Shown one piece after another: positions 42,945 to 53,018 of a stretch of 64,000 nucleotides of DNA. A model generated the notes under the pieces. It was not told where the DNA came from and searched no databases. It saw only the letters and a program-made list of their open reading frames with translations. Source of the DNA: Saccharothrix algeriensis (GTDB lineage: Bacteria > Actinomycetota > Actinomycetes > Mycobacteriales > Pseudonocardiaceae); NCBI RefSeq assembly GCF_016907655.1, contig NZ_JAFBCL010000001.1, positions 1,240,001 to 1,304,000 on the forward strand, written 5' to 3'. A program made the position numbers and the translations under genes. The first letter of the stretch is position 1; each line of letters begins with the position of its first letter.

Positions 42945-44119
42945 CGGTGCTTCTTGCCGGTCGGGCGGCGCCGGGCGTCGGCGGCCTTGCCGGTGCGCGA
43001 GGGCACGCCGGCCGCCGCCGTCAGCGCCTTCTCCTTGCGCAGCTCCGCCTCCAGCGACTCGTCGTCGGTGGACTCGACGATCGCGTCGCCGGTCACCGGC
43101 TCGCCCGACGCCTTGCGGGCCAGGTTGTCGCGGCGGGCCTGCACGCGGGCGGCCTGGGCCCGGTAGCGCGGGTCGCGCATCTTCAGGTCCACCGCGACCG
43201 GGGTGGCGATGTAGATCGACGACAGCGCGCCGATCGCCATACCGGTCAGCTGGACCAGGGCCAGGTCCTTCAGCGTGCCGACGCCGAGCAGGCCCACGCC
43301 GATCGCCAGCAGGCCCAGGACGGGCAGCAGGGCGATCAGGGAGGTGTTGATCGAGCGCATCAGCGTCTGGTTGACCGCCAGGTTGGCCGCCTCGCCGTAG
43401 GTGCGGCGGGTCAGGCCCAGGATGCCCCTGGTGTTCTCCTTGACCTTGTCGAACACCACGACCGTGTCGTAGAGCGAGAAGCCGAGGATGGTCAGCAGAC
43501 CGATCACCGTCGCCGGCGAGACCTCGAAGCCGACCAGCGAGTAGATGCCCGCGGTGATGACGACGTCGTGCACCACCGCCACCAGGGCGGCCACCGCCAT
43601 CTGCCACTCGAAGTACAGCGCCAGGAAGATCGCCACGGCGAGGAAGAACACCCCGAGCGCGATCAGGGCCTGGGTGGTGATCGAGCCGCCCCAGGACGCC
43701 GACACGGCGCTGTCGCTGATCGTGCCGATGCCGCCGGTGGGCTGGAGGTCGTTGTTCAGGGCCTCCTTGAGGCGCCCGACCTGGTCGGCGTCCAGCGTCT
43801 CGGAGCGGATCTGGAGGGTGGCCGAGTCGCCGGTGCCCACGGACTGCACGGCCGTCGGCTCGCCGCCCATGGCGTTGGTGTAGCTCTCCTTGGCCGCCTC
43901 CACGCTGATGGGGCCGGAGGCCGACACGGCGGGCAGCTGGATGCGCGTGCCGCCGGTGAAGTCGATGCCCAGGTTGAAGCCCTTGAGCACGATCGACGCC
44001 GTGCACACCAGCAGGATCAGGCCGAACAGGACGTACCAGCGCTTGCGCTTGCCGACGATGTCGAACGCGCCGGTCCCGACGTAGAGCCGGTGGAACACGC
44101 TGCCCTTGGGGTTCGCCAT
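42941..44119 (-). CDS. secF: Protein translocase subunit SecF
   Basis: 392 residues with six TM helices. 'GFNLGIDFTGGTRIQLP' is the conserved SecF D1 motif, 'VYSLVGFEVSPATVIGLLTI' and 'LGFSLYDTVVVFDKVKENTR' the D5 region, and 'INTSLIALLPVLGLLAIGV' the last membrane section. The basic C-terminal tail of about 80 residues is unusually long and ends 'RRPTGKKHR'. With SecD and YajC it helps protein export using the proton gradient. It starts at ATG 44119, 4 bp after secD, and its stop overlaps apt. Confidence 0.96.
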   Translation of the reverse strand: MANPKGSVFHRLYVGTGAFDIVGKRKRWYVLFGLILLVCTASIVLKGFNLGIDFTGGTRIQLPAVSASGPISVEAAKESYTNAMGGEPTAVQSVGTGDSATLQIRSETLDADQVGRLKEALNNDLQPTGGIGTISDSAVSASWGGSITTQALIALGVFFLAVAIFLALYFEWQMAVAALVAVVHDVVITAGIYSLVGFEVSPATVIGLLTILGFSLYDTVVVFDKVKENTRGILGLTRRTYGEAANLAVNQTLMRSINTSLIALLPVLGLLAIGVGLLGVGTLKDLALVQLTGMAIGALSSIYIATPVAVDLKMRDPRYRAQAARVQARRDNLARKASGEPVTGDAIVESTDDESLEAELRKEKALTAAAGVPSRTGKAADARRRPTGKKHR

Positions 44120-44123
44120 CGGG

Positions 44124-45953
44124 TCAGACCTCCTTCACGGCGGCGCGCTTGCCGGCCGACAGCGCCCGCTCGTCGGCGCCCGCCTGCGCGGCCCCGCCCA
44201 GGCCGGACAGCTTCGGGTGGGACAGGGACTTCGACTTGGAGACCAGCACGACCAGCGGGTGCGTGACCAGGAAGACCACGACCAGGTCGAGGACGGTCGA
44301 CATGCCGAGGGTGAACGCGAAGCCCTTCACCTGGCCGACCGCGATGACCCACAGGATGGCCGAGGCGAGGAAGCTGACCGCGTCCGCCGACAGGATGGTG
44401 CGGCGGGAGCGGACCCAGGCGCGCGGGACGGCGGAGCGGAACGTCCGGCCCTCCCGCACCTCGTCCTTGAGCCGTTCGAAGAACACCACGAACGAGTCCG
44501 CGGTGATGCCGATGGCGACGATGAAGCCGGCGATGCCCGCGAGGTCCAGGGTGAGCCCCATCAGGCGACCCAGCAGCACCAGCACCGCGTAGACCACCAC
44601 GCCGGACAGCACCAGCGACAGGATCGTCAGCAGGCCCAGCAGGCGGTAGTAGAGCAGGCAGTACAGGAAGACCAGCGCGAGGCCGATGCCGCCCGCGATC
44701 AGGCCCGCCTTCAGCGAGGCCAGGCCGAGCGTCGCGGACACCGTCTCCGCCTCGGAGGACTCGAACGACAGCGGCAGCGAGCCGTACTTCAGCACGTTGG
44801 CCAGGCCGTCGGCCTCGGTCTGGGTGAACTTGCCGGAGATCTGCGTCGAGCCGCCGAGGATGGGCTCGTTGATGTTCGGCGCGGACACCACCTGGGTGTC
44901 GAGCACCACGGCGACCTGCTGGGACACGTTCGCCGAGGTGAACTTGCCCCACTTCTCGCCGCCGGAGCCCTTGAACGTCAGGTTGACGATGAAGCCGGCG
45001 CCCTGCGGGTCGGTGCCCGACACGGCGTTGTCGACGTCCTCACCGGTCAGCCGGGAGTACAGGCTGAAGTCGTCGTCCTTGACGCTGCCGTCCGACGGCG
45101 GGTTGACCGGCGCCAGGACGTACTTGAACTCGTTCTTCTGGTCGCACGTCAGCAGCGGCAGCGCCGGGTCGTCGTTGCCCAGCAGCGGGTCCTTGGTCGG
45201 GCAGGTGAACGCGGCCAGCGCCTGGCCGACGGTCTGCGCGTCCAGCGTGGTCAGCGCCGGGTCCTGGCGGCAGGTCCGCGACTCGCGGATGGCCTCCTGG
45301 GTGTCCTCGGAGTACTGGCCGTCGAACACCTTGCGGCAGTCGACCTCCGGCTGGGCCGGCGCGGACGTCGTCGTGGCGGGCGCCGTCGTGGTCGCGGGCG
45401 CCGTCGTGGTCTCCGGCTGGCCCTCCAGCGCCGGGGCCGGGCGGCCCTGGGCGGTGGTGGTGGGCGCGGACGCGGTCTCCGAGCCGGCGGGGGCGCCCGG
45501 CGTCGTGGTCGGCGCGGCGGAGCCCGAGGAGGTCGGCGCGCTGGACGACGTCTGGGGCTGCGGCTGGGCGTTGGGCTGCGGCGAGCCGACGACCTTGCGG
45601 AAGTTCAGCTTCGCCGTCTGACCCAGCTGCTTGGCGCCCTCGCTGTCGTCACCGGGGACGGTGATCACCAGGTTGCTGCCGTCGCGGACGACCTCCGCAC
45701 CGGTGACGCCGAGCCCGTTCACGCGGGTCTCGATCAACTCCCGAGCCTGGTCGAGCGCCTGGTCCGACGGCGTCTGCCCGTCGGGAGCGCGTGCGGTCAG
45801 CGTGACCCGCGTGCCACCCTGGAGGTCGATGCCGAGCTTGGGAGTCGCTTTGCCGTTCCCGGTGAAGAACACCAAGGAGTACAGCGCGACCACGATGAGG
45901 ACAAACGCGCCCAAGTACTTCGCGGGGCGGATCTGTCCGGCCGGAGGTGCCAC
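44124..45953 (-). CDS. secD: Protein translocase subunit SecD with Thr/Ala/Pro-rich insertion
   Basis: 609 residues, six TM helices. 'KLGIDLQGGTRVTLTAR' is the D1 motif, 'GLASLKAGLIAGGIGLALVF' starts the membrane core, and 'AGIAGFIVAIGITADSFVVF' is the D4-like signature. Between about residues 120 and 205 lies a low-complexity stretch of Pro, Thr, Ala and Ser ('QTSSSAPTSSGSAAPTTTPG', 'TTTAPATTTAPATTTSAPAQ'), longer than in most SecD proteins and probably a flexible extracytoplasmic linker. Downstream 'CRKVFDGQYSEDTQEAI' and another Cys suggest disulfides. The start is GTG at 45953. Confidence 0.96.
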   Translation of the reverse strand: MAPPAGQIRPAKYLGAFVLIVVALYSLVFFTGNGKATPKLGIDLQGGTRVTLTARAPDGQTPSDQALDQARELIETRVNGLGVTGAEVVRDGSNLVITVPGDDSEGAKQLGQTAKLNFRKVVGSPQPNAQPQPQTSSSAPTSSGSAAPTTTPGAPAGSETASAPTTTAQGRPAPALEGQPETTTAPATTTAPATTTSAPAQPEVDCRKVFDGQYSEDTQEAIRESRTCRQDPALTTLDAQTVGQALAAFTCPTKDPLLGNDDPALPLLTCDQKNEFKYVLAPVNPPSDGSVKDDDFSLYSRLTGEDVDNAVSGTDPQGAGFIVNLTFKGSGGEKWGKFTSANVSQQVAVVLDTQVVSAPNINEPILGGSTQISGKFTQTEADGLANVLKYGSLPLSFESSEAETVSATLGLASLKAGLIAGGIGLALVFLYCLLYYRLLGLLTILSLVLSGVVVYAVLVLLGRLMGLTLDLAGIAGFIVAIGITADSFVVFFERLKDEVREGRTFRSAVPRAWVRSRRTILSADAVSFLASAILWVIAVGQVKGFAFTLGMSTVLDLVVVFLVTHPLVVLVSKSKSLSHPKLSGLGGAAQAGADERALSAGKRAAVKEV

Positions 45954-46274
45954 GGTCCGTCCGTCTCCTAGAACTCCGAAGATGATGTCGACGCCGCCGC
46001 GACCGTGGTGAACGGATCAGGGCAGCGCTTGCCCGCCCGGCACTGCCCTGCCGGGTGATTGCGCAGCGTACCCCGCACCGCGTGAGTTGTCTGTCACCGG
46101 TTGCGCTGGATCCGGCGGTCGCGCCGGCGGCCATAAGGCGTCCGCCGGGGCGGGGGGAGGGTCCGTTCGTCGTTCACACTTGACCCCCCGGCCGGCGGTG
46201 CGCACCGGCGGCCGGCGCGCGGCGGCGAGAGGATTGTGCCGACCGCGCGGCACAACCCCGAATGCCCTTTCCCG
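45954..46274. other. Gap between secD and yajC
   Basis: About 320 bp without a supported gene, although yajC and secD are often adjacent. It probably contains a separate promoter for secD-secF-apt; a GTTCACCACGG stretch lies at about 46002-46012 on the complementary strand. No hairpin stands out. Confidence 0.5.
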
Positions 46275-46652
46275 CTACTTCTTGGTGTCCTGCTGCGCCG
46301 GCCGGACCGGCTCGTCGGCGACCGCGGCCGGCTCGTCGACGTCGGCGGTGTCGTCCACCACGGCGTCGGTGTCGTCGACGTCCGCCACGACCTTCTCCCG
46401 GACCGCCTGCCGCAGCCACGTCGTGACGACGCCGTCGGCGATCTCCAGGTCGATGGTCGTGTCGTCGCTCGCGTCGGCGACGGTCGCGTAGAGCCCGGAG
46501 GTCGTCATGACCCGGTCGCCCGGCTCCAGCGAGTTGAGCAGCGCCTGCTGCTCGGCGACCGCCTTCTTCTGCTTGCGCGCGCTGAGGAACAGCGGCACGG
46601 CCAGCAGCACGAGCAGCAGCGGGAACATCAAGGAAGACAGGTTGCCCATCAT
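46275..46652 (-). CDS. yajC: Preprotein translocase subunit YajC
   Basis: 125 residues. One N-terminal TM helix ('LMFPLLLVLLAVPLFLS') is followed by 'RKQKKAVAEQQALLNSLEPG' and 'DRVMTTSGLYATVAD', the YajC signature. The C-terminus is an acidic Asp/Val/Ala tail ('DVDDTDAVVDDTADVDE') longer than in enterobacteria, usual for actinobacteria. It associates with SecDF in the membrane. Two adjacent ATG codons (46652 and 46649) follow an ACGGAGA; the second has the better spacing. Confidence 0.92.
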   Translation of the reverse strand: MMGNLSSLMFPLLLVLLAVPLFLSARKQKKAVAEQQALLNSLEPGDRVMTTSGLYATVADASDDTTIDLEIADGVVTTWLRQAVREKVVADVDDTDAVVDDTADVDEPAAVADEPVRPAQQDTKK

Positions 46653-46744
46653 TCTCCGTTCAACCGGCGCGGCGGGGCAGGTCTGCCCGGAACGTCCGGA
46701 TTTCTGGGGTACCGCCGCCGATTGTGCCAGGTCAGCACTCCCGC

Positions 46745-47806
46745 TCAGTCGCCGGCGTCGTCGAACAGCGTGCGGGTGGCCTCACCAGGGGCGTTCGCCG
46801 GGGGCTGGAGGCCCAGGTGCAGCCACGCCGAAGCGGTCGCGACCCGGCCACGCGGCGTGCGCGCCAACATACCGGCCCGCACGAGGTAGGGCTCGCAGAC
46901 CTCCTCGACGGTGGTCGGCTCCTCGCCCACCGCCACGGCCAGCGTCGACACGCCGACCGGCCCGCCGCCGAAGGACCGGACCAGCGCGCCCAGCACCGCC
47001 CGGTCCAGCCGGTCCAGGCCCAGCTCGTCCACGTCGTACACGGCCAGGGCGGCGCGGGCGACCTCGCGGGTGACCGCGCCGTCCGCGCGCACCTCGGCGA
47101 AGTCCCGCACGCGCCGCAGCAGCCGGTTGGCGATGCGGGGCGTGCCGCGCGAGCGCCCGGCGATCTCCCGGCCGCCGTCCTCGCGCAGGTCGACGCCCAG
47201 GATGCCCGCCGACCGGCGGATGATCAGCTCCAGCTCGTCGGGCCGGTAGAACTCCATGTGCCCGGTGAACCCGAACCGGTCGCGCAGCGGGCCGGTCAGG
47301 GCGCCCGACCGGGTGGTCGCGCCGACCAGCGTGAACGGGGCGATGTCGAGCGGGATGCTGGTCGCGCCCGGCCCCTTGCCCACGACCACGTCGACCCGGA
47401 AGTCCTCCATCGCCAGGTAGAGCATCTCCTCGGCGGGGCGGGCCATCCGGTGGATCTCGTCGATGAACAGCACGTCGCCCTCGACCAGGTTGGACAGCAT
47501 CGCGGCGAGGTCGCCCGCGCGCTCCAGCGCCGGCCCCGAGGTGACGCGCAGCGACGCGCCCAGCTCGGCCGCGATGATCATCGCGAGGCTGGTCTTGCCC
47601 AGGCCGGGCGGCCCGGACAGCAGCACGTGGTCCGGGGGCGCGCCGCGCCGCAGCGCGCCGTGCAGCACCAGTTCGAGCTGCTCGCGCACCTTGGCCTGGC
47701 CGACGAACTCGCCCAGGTCCCTCGGGCGCAGGGTCGACTCGACGTCCCGCTCGGCCGGGTCGGGCAGCGGGTCGAGGGCGCCGTCCTGCTCGGCCCCGGC
47801 GTTCAC
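46745..47806 (-). CDS. ruvB: Holliday junction branch-migration ATPase RuvB
   Basis: 353 residues. '[20 protein letters not shown]', Walker A '[17 protein letters not shown]', Walker B '[10 protein letters not shown]', sensor 1 '[10 protein letters not shown]', and the arginine-finger region are present. A C-terminal winged helix ('[20 protein letters not shown]') ends it. It drives branch migration with RuvA during recombination repair. The ATG at 47806 lies about 70 bp after ruvA. Confidence 0.97.
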   Translation of the reverse strand: MNAGAEQDGALDPLPDPAERDVESTLRPRDLGEFVGQAKVREQLELVLHGALRRGAPPDHVLLSGPPGLGKTSLAMIIAAELGASLRVTSGPALERAGDLAAMLSNLVEGDVLFIDEIHRMARPAEEMLYLAMEDFRVDVVVGKGPGATSIPLDIAPFTLVGATTRSGALTGPLRDRFGFTGHMEFYRPDELELIIRRSAGILGVDLREDGGREIAGRSRGTPRIANRLLRRVRDFAEVRADGAVTREVARAALAVYDVDELGLDRLDRAVLGALVRSFGGGPVGVSTLAVAVGEEPTTVEEVCEPYLVRAGMLARTPRGRVATASAWLHLGLQPPANAPGEATRTLFDDAGD

Positions 47807-47876
47807 ACCGCCTCCGCGCGGGCGCCCCGGGACGCGTCGCCGCCGCGGCGCGCCCGCCCGGACGTGTCGGCGCGGC

Positions 47877-48467
47877 TCACCGCTTGCGCCCCAGCGCGGC
47901 CAGCGCCCGGCGCAGCGCCTCGGACGTGCTCAGCGCGCCGTCCTCGGCGAGCACCGCGTCCACGGCCTGCTCGGCCTGCTTGGCCGGGAACCCGAGGCCG
48001 AGCAGCGCCTCCGCGACCTGCGCGCGCACCTGCCCGGAGCCCTGCGCCGCGGCGGGCGCGGCGGCGAGCCGCCCCACCTTGTCCCGCAGCTCGACGACGA
48101 GCCGCTCGGCGCCCTTGCGGCCGATGCCGGGCACCCGGGTGAGCGCGGTGATGTTGCCCTCGGCCAGCGCGGCGCGCAGCTCGTCCGGCTCCAGCACGGC
48201 CAGCGTCGCCAGCGCGATCCGGGGGCCGATGCCGGACACCGTCTGCAGCAGCCCGAACAGCTCGCGCGCCTCCGCGTCGGCGAACCCGAACAGGGTCAGC
48301 GAGTCCTCCCGCACCACCAGGGCGGTGGCCAGGGCCGCCTCCTCGCCCCGGCGCAGCGCCGCGAGCGTGGCGGGCGTGGCCTGCACGGCGAAGCCGACCC
48401 CCCCGACCTCCACGACCGCGTGATCGAGTCCGATGGACAGCACCTGCCCACGAAGCGACGAAATCAC
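47877..48467 (-). CDS. ruvA: Holliday junction DNA-binding protein RuvA
   Basis: 196 residues. Domain I starts '[20 protein letters not shown]', domain II has two helix-hairpin-helix elements ('[20 protein letters not shown]', '[19 protein letters not shown]'), and domain III is a small C-terminal helical bundle ('[20 protein letters not shown]') that contacts RuvB. The GTG overlaps the ruvC stop (GTGA). Confidence 0.97.
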   Translation of the reverse strand: MISSLRGQVLSIGLDHAVVEVGGVGFAVQATPATLAALRRGEEAALATALVVREDSLTLFGFADAEARELFGLLQTVSGIGPRIALATLAVLEPDELRAALAEGNITALTRVPGIGRKGAERLVVELRDKVGRLAAAPAAAQGSGQVRAQVAEALLGLGFPAKQAEQAVDAVLAEDGALSTSEALRRALAALGRKR

Positions 48468-49066
48468 TGGGTCTTCCCTCCGGTCTCGGCCGCCGGTCGG
48501 CCCGGCGCTCGGGCACTGGCCCGGGCAAGTCTCGCGCGGTGGGTCCGGGCCAGCTCGGCCGCCCTCGCCTCGGCCTCCGCCAGCCGCGTCCGCATGGGCG
48601 CGCGCCACAGGTGGCAGATGGCCAGCGCGAGGGCGTCGGCGGCGTCGGCGGGCCGGGGCGCGGTCTTGAGCCCCAGCAGCTTGGTCACCATGGCGGTGAC
48701 CTGGGCCTTGTCGGCCCGGCCGGACCCGGTGACGGCGGCCTTGACCTCGCTGGGCGTGTGGAAGACCACCGGCAGGCCGCGGCGCGCGGCGGCCAGCGCC
48801 ACCACGCCGCCCGCCTGCGCGGTGCCCATCGCGGTGCGCACGTTGTGCTGGCTGAACACCCGCTCCACCGCCACCACCTGCGGCCGGTGCCGGTCGAGCC
48901 ACTCCTCCACCGCGTCGGACAGCTGCAGCAGCCGCACGGCCAGGTCGGCGTCCGCGGGGGTGCGCACGACGTCCACCGCCACGGCGCGCACGGTGCGCCC
49001 CGGGCCGCCGTCGACCACCCCGAACCCGCACCGGGTCAAACCGGGGTCGACTCCGAACACGCGCAC
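48464..49066 (-). CDS. ruvC: Holliday junction resolvase RuvC
   Basis: 200 residues. '[19 protein letters not shown]' carries the first catalytic Asp, '[17 protein letters not shown]' the catalytic Glu, and '[16 protein letters not shown]' the C-terminal Asp pair. The tail beyond residue 170 is Ala/Arg-rich and specific to the group. It cuts four-way junctions symmetrically. The start is GTG at 49066, right at the conserved V-x-G-V-D-P; an upstream in-frame extension has no similarity. First gene of ruvCAB. Confidence 0.96.
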   Translation of the reverse strand: MRVFGVDPGLTRCGFGVVDGGPGRTVRAVAVDVVRTPADADLAVRLLQLSDAVEEWLDRHRPQVVAVERVFSQHNVRTAMGTAQAGGVVALAAARRGLPVVFHTPSEVKAAVTGSGRADKAQVTAMVTKLLGLKTAPRPADAADALALAICHLWRAPMRTRLAEAEARAAELARTHRARLARASARAPGRPAAETGGKTQ

Positions 49067-49248
49067 GCTGGTCCCCTCGGAAGTCCTGCCACGAACACCA
49101 GTTCGAACCGTACCGGGTGGCCGCGCGCGCCCCCGGACCGACACGCGCCGATCACCCCCGGGAGCCCCCAGGTCGACACAGCGTCACCGGGTCACTACAG
49201 TGGCTCGGTCCCACTGATCGACTCCGGTCGCGGCCTAGGCGGGGTGCC

Positions 49249-50772
49249 ATGACCCTGAGGCGGTTCGGCGTCCTCACCGCTGCCGTCGGCCTCCTGCTGG
49301 TCGGGGTGGTCGCCCTGGTCGTCTCCGGCGCGCTGGACCGGGCGGCGGCGGTCGCGGTCGACAAGTTCACGCAGCTGGCCGGCGCCTCGGCCGCGATGGT
49401 CTGCTACTGGCGCGCGGCCCGCCGCCGGCAGGGCGTGGCGCGGCGGTGGCGGCTGTGGATGGCCGCCTCGATGGCGAGCCTGGTCGCGGGGCTGTGCGCG
49501 TGGACGTGGGGCCAGGTGTTCCTGGGCGTGGCGCTGCCGTCGACCACGGTCGCGCCGCTGGGGTTCATCCTGGTGCCGCTGCTGGCCCTGTTCGCGGTGC
49601 TGGTCCTCGGCCACGGCGGCGCGGGCTCGCTGCCCAACCACCGCAGCCGCGTGGTGATCGTGCTGGACGGGCTGATCGTGGTCGGCTCGCTGTTCGTGCT
49701 GACCTGGGTGTCGCTGCTGGAGTCGGTGGTGCGGGCCTGGGCGACCTCCGGCCCGGGTTTCGCGACCGTGGTGGCGCACCCGGCGGCCTACCTGGTGCTG
49801 CTGGTGGCGCTGCTGGTGTCGTCGTGGTCGCACCGCTCGGTGCGGCAGCTGCCGATGCTGTTCGTGGCGCTGGCGGCGCTGGGGCAGTCCGCGTCCGGCT
49901 GGGTGTTCGCGCTGCTGGTGAGCCGGGGCGCGCCCGAGATCCCGCCGGCCGCCGACATCGGCTTCATGGTGTGCCCGGCGCTGTTCTTCCTGTCCTCGGT
50001 CGCGCCGAGCAGCGGCAGCCGGGAGCGCGCGGCGGCCGGGCGGCTGCGCGCGGGCGAGCTGCTGCACGTCCTGGTGCCGTACCTGCCGATGCTGGTCACC
50101 GGGCTGTTCATCGTGGTGGGCACGGCGACCGGGGTGCGGCTGAACCCGTTCGAGATCTACGTCGGCCTGGCGGTGGTGCTGCTGGTCATCGCGCGGCAGC
50201 TGTTCACCCTGATCGACAACGTGCGGCTGCTGGAGCAGCTGCGGGACAGCCGCGAGCGGCTGCGCCACCAGGCTTACCACGACCCGCTGACCGGGGTGGC
50301 CAACCGCGTGCTGTTCCGCGAACGCCTCGACACCGCCCTGGCCGGCCCCGAACCGCTGGTGGTGCTGTTCATCGACGTGGACGGGTTCAAGGACGTCAAC
50401 GACAACCACGGCCACGCGGAGGGCGACGCGGTGCTGCGCATCGTCGCCGAGCGGCTCCAGCACTGCGTGCGCCCGCAGGACACGGTGGCGCGGTTGGGCG
50501 GCGACGAGTTCGGCATCCTCGTGGAGGGCTACTCGTCGCCGCCGGAGGAGATCGGCGACCGGGTGCTGGCGGCGATGTCCCACCCGCACCGGACGGCCGG
50601 CGGCGAGCACCTCATCCGCGCCAGCATCGGCATCTCGCACCGCGCCGCGCACGACCGGGGGCTGACCGCGGACGACCTGCTGGGCAGCGCCGACGCGGCG
50701 ATGTACGCGGCGAAGCGGCTGGGCAAGGGCATGGTCGTGGTGCACGGGACGGTGGAGGCGGAGCTGACGTGA
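49249..50772 (+). CDS. Membrane-bound GGDEF diguanylate cyclase
   Basis: 507 residues. About eight or nine TM helices fill residues 1-330 (MHYT/7TM-like sensor, not recognised). After a short coiled linker ('IDNVRLLEQLRDSRERLRHQ') comes a GGDEF domain with 'YHDPLTGVANRVLFRERLD', 'LFIDVDGFKDVNDNHGHAEG' and an intact 'RLGGDEFGIL' active site. It should make cyclic di-GMP, the signal that controls development in filamentous actinomycetes. No EAL domain is attached. The ATG at 49249 was chosen where similarity to TM1 begins. Its stop overlaps the cupin gene's GTG. Confidence 0.92.
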   Translation: MTLRRFGVLTAAVGLLLVGVVALVVSGALDRAAAVAVDKFTQLAGASAAMVCYWRAARRRQGVARRWRLWMAASMASLVAGLCAWTWGQVFLGVALPSTTVAPLGFILVPLLALFAVLVLGHGGAGSLPNHRSRVVIVLDGLIVVGSLFVLTWVSLLESVVRAWATSGPGFATVVAHPAAYLVLLVALLVSSWSHRSVRQLPMLFVALAALGQSASGWVFALLVSRGAPEIPPAADIGFMVCPALFFLSSVAPSSGSRERAAAGRLRAGELLHVLVPYLPMLVTGLFIVVGTATGVRLNPFEIYVGLAVVLLVIARQLFTLIDNVRLLEQLRDSRERLRHQAYHDPLTGVANRVLFRERLDTALAGPEPLVVLFIDVDGFKDVNDNHGHAEGDAVLRIVAERLQHCVRPQDTVARLGGDEFGILVEGYSSPPEEIGDRVLAAMSHPHRTAGGEHLIRASIGISHRAAHDRGLTADDLLGSADAAMYAAKRLGKGMVVVHGTVEAELT

Positions 50773-51215
50773 CCCCCGACGAGGCGATCGAGCTGCTGGG
50801 GCTGGCGGAGCTGCCGGTGGAGGGCGGGCACTTCGGGCAGTCGTGGCGGTCGGCGGAGGCGTCGGCCATCTACTACCTGCTGCGCGCCCCGGAGTTCTCC
50901 GGGCTGCACCGGCTGTCGCACCTGGAGCTGTACGCGCACCACGCGGGCGCGCCGCTGCGGATGCTGCTGCTGCACCCCGGCGGCGCGGTGACCGAACCCG
51001 TGCTGGGCCCCGACCTGGCGGCGGGCCAGCGCCCGCAGGTCGCCGTGGAGCCGGGGGTGTGGCAGGCGAGCGCCCCGGCGGGCGACTGGTCGCTGGTGGG
51101 CACGGTCGTGGTCCCGCCGTACACCGACGACGTGGTGGAGTTCGCGAAGGCCGCCGACCTCGTCCCGGCCTACCCCTCGCACGCGGGGCCGATCCGGCGC
51201 TTCGCGCGGTTCTGA
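50769..51215 (+). CDS. Cupin family protein (DUF985-like)
   Basis: 148 residues of a cupin_5/DUF985 type: 'PVEGGHFGQSWRS', 'AIYYLLRAPEFSGLHRLSHL', 'ELYAHHAGAPLRMLLLHPGG', 'PGVWQASAPAGDWSLVGTVV' and the terminal 'ADLVPAYPSHAGPIRRF'. The family is small and metal-binding, with no settled function. Its GTG overlaps the diguanylate cyclase stop (GTGA), so the two are cotranscribed and coupled, but no functional link is known. Confidence 0.88.
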   Translation: MTPDEAIELLGLAELPVEGGHFGQSWRSAEASAIYYLLRAPEFSGLHRLSHLELYAHHAGAPLRMLLLHPGGAVTEPVLGPDLAAGQRPQVAVEPGVWQASAPAGDWSLVGTVVVPPYTDDVVEFAKAADLVPAYPSHAGPIRRFARF

Positions 51216-51323
51216 ACGCGGCTCCGGGCCCGGGACCGCCTCCGGGCCGGGGCGCGAGCCGGCGCCGCCGACCGGTCGTGCGCCACCGCGCTGCCGGGCC
51301 GGGGCCGCCGCGGGCCGGCGGGG

Positions 51324-52328
51324 TCAGCCCAGCTCGCGCAGCAGGGGCACGACGTCCTCGGAGAACTGGGCGAGGAAGCGCTCCTGGTCGTGGCCGGGGC
51401 CGTGGAAGACCAGGTGGTTGAGGCCGGCGTCGAGGTAGGGCTTGATCTGCGCCACCGCGTCCTGCGGGTCGGACGCGACGATCCAGCGCTTGGCCACCTG
51501 CTCGATCGGCAGCTCGTCGGCCAGCCGCTCCATCTCCTCGGCGCTGTCCACGGAGTGCTTCTGCTCGGGCGTGAGGGACAGCGGGGCCCAGAAGCGGGTG
51601 TTCTCCAGCGCCGCCGCCGGGTCGCGGTCGTAGGACAGCTTGACCTCGATCATCCGGTCCACCTCGGCCGGGTCGCGGCCGGCGGCCTGCGCGCCGGCCG
51701 CGACGGCGGGCAGCAGCTGCTCGGTGTAGAGGTCCATGCCCTTGCCGGAGGTGCAGATGAAGCCGTCGCCGGCGCGGCCGGCGTACTTGGCGACGGTCGG
51801 GCCGCCGGCCGCGACGTAGATCGGCACCGGGCGCTCGGGCCGGTCGTAGACCTTCGCGTTGACCAGGGTGTAGTAGTCACCGGAGAAGTTGACGTTGTCG
51901 CTGGTCCACAGCTCGCGGATGAGCTTGACGGCCTCGCGCAGCCGGGCGAAGCGCTCCTTGAACCCGGGCCACTCCCGGCCGGACACGGCGGTCTCGTTGA
52001 GCGCCTCGCCGGTGCCCACGCCGAGCATCACGCGGCCCTCGTGCAGCAGGGCCATGGTGGCGAACGCCTGCGCGACCACCGCGGGGTTGTAGCGGAAGGT
52101 CGGCGTGAGCACGCTGGTGCCGATCAGGACGCGGCTGGTCCGCTCCCCCACGGCGGCCATCCAGGACAGCGCGAACGGGGCGTGGCCGCCCTCATGCCGC
52201 CAGGGCAGGAAGTGGTCGGACACCGTCACGCTGTCCAGGCCCACCTCCTCGGCCCGGACGGCGTACTCGACGAGGTCACGGGGTCCGAACTGCTCCGCGG
52301 AGGCTTTGTAGCCGATCTTCAACCCCAT
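51324..52328 (-). CDS. fgd: F420-dependent glucose-6-phosphate dehydrogenase
   Basis: 334 residues, LLM class. '[20 protein letters not shown]', '[17 protein letters not shown]', '[20 protein letters not shown]' and '[14 protein letters not shown]' closely follow mycobacterial Fgd1, including the His in 'SDHF' that interacts with F420 and the Trp after it. It oxidises glucose-6-phosphate to supply reduced F420 in the cytoplasm. The start is ATG at 52328. It is transcribed alone. Its presence supports an F420-using actinobacterium. Confidence 0.93.
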   Translation of the reverse strand: MGLKIGYKASAEQFGPRDLVEYAVRAEEVGLDSVTVSDHFLPWRHEGGHAPFALSWMAAVGERTSRVLIGTSVLTPTFRYNPAVVAQAFATMALLHEGRVMLGVGTGEALNETAVSGREWPGFKERFARLREAVKLIRELWTSDNVNFSGDYYTLVNAKVYDRPERPVPIYVAAGGPTVAKYAGRAGDGFICTSGKGMDLYTEQLLPAVAAGAQAAGRDPAEVDRMIEVKLSYDRDPAAALENTRFWAPLSLTPEQKHSVDSAEEMERLADELPIEQVAKRWIVASDPQDAVAQIKPYLDAGLNHLVFHGPGHDQERFLAQFSEDVVPLLRELG

Positions 52329-52400
52329 TGCCGCTCCCTGTCTCCGCCGATCCCACCCGCACTCTACGGACCCCGGTCGACAGGCGGCGCGGGGTCCGGC

Positions 52401-52904
52401 TCAGCCCATGCTCCGCTGCCCGTCCAGGGTCTCGCGGATGATGTCGGCGTGCCCGGCGTGCTGGGAGGTCTCCGCGATCAGGTGCAGCAGGACCCGGCGG
52501 ACGGTCCAGGACGCGCCCGCCTCGAACCAGGGCGCCTCCGGCAGCGGGTGGGCGGTGTCCATGTCCAGCCCGGCGACCAGCTCCTCGGTCCTGCGCGCGG
52601 TCTCCTCGTAGGCGGCGAGCACCCCCTCCAGGGTCTCGTCGGGCAGCAGGCGGAAGCCGTTCTCCCAGTCGCCCTGCGCGCTCGTCATCAGCTCCGCGCC
52701 GCCGACGGCGAACCGCAGCCAGCTCTCCTCCACGTCGCGGACGTGCTTGATCAGGCCGCCGAGGGACAGCGCGCTGGCGGTCGGGGTCTCCCGGGCCTGG
52801 TCGTCGGTGAGGCCCTGGACGGTGAAGCGGAGGAAGCGGCGGTGGTTGGCCAGCGTCGTCAGCAGGTCGGTCTGCTCGGTGGTCGGCTGCGCGGTGCGGG
52901 TCAT
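52401..52904 (-). CDS. DinB family protein (DUF664-like)
   Basis: 167 residues, a four-helix bundle. 'LLTTLANHRRFLRFTVQGLT', 'LGGLIKHVRDVEESWLRFAV' and 'WTVRRVLLHLIAETSQHAGH' supply the metal-binding His pattern of DinB/DUF664 proteins, often thiol-dependent (mycothiol) S-transferases in actinobacteria. The specific substrate is unknown. The start is ATG at 52904, preceded by GAAGGCAG. It lies 72 bp from fgd on the same strand; cotranscription is possible. Confidence 0.9.
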   Translation of the reverse strand: MTRTAQPTTEQTDLLTTLANHRRFLRFTVQGLTDDQARETPTASALSLGGLIKHVRDVEESWLRFAVGGAELMTSAQGDWENGFRLLPDETLEGVLAAYEETARRTEELVAGLDMDTAHPLPEAPWFEAGASWTVRRVLLHLIAETSQHAGHADIIRETLDGQRSMG

Positions 52905-53018
52905 GACTGCCTTCTTCCGTCGTCGTTGTGACCAACGGTAGAGGGCATTGCGGTCAACTCCGGTCCTCGATCCGCCGCGGAGGTGAAGTTCCCGGCGCGG
53001 GACCGGACCTGCGCGGGG

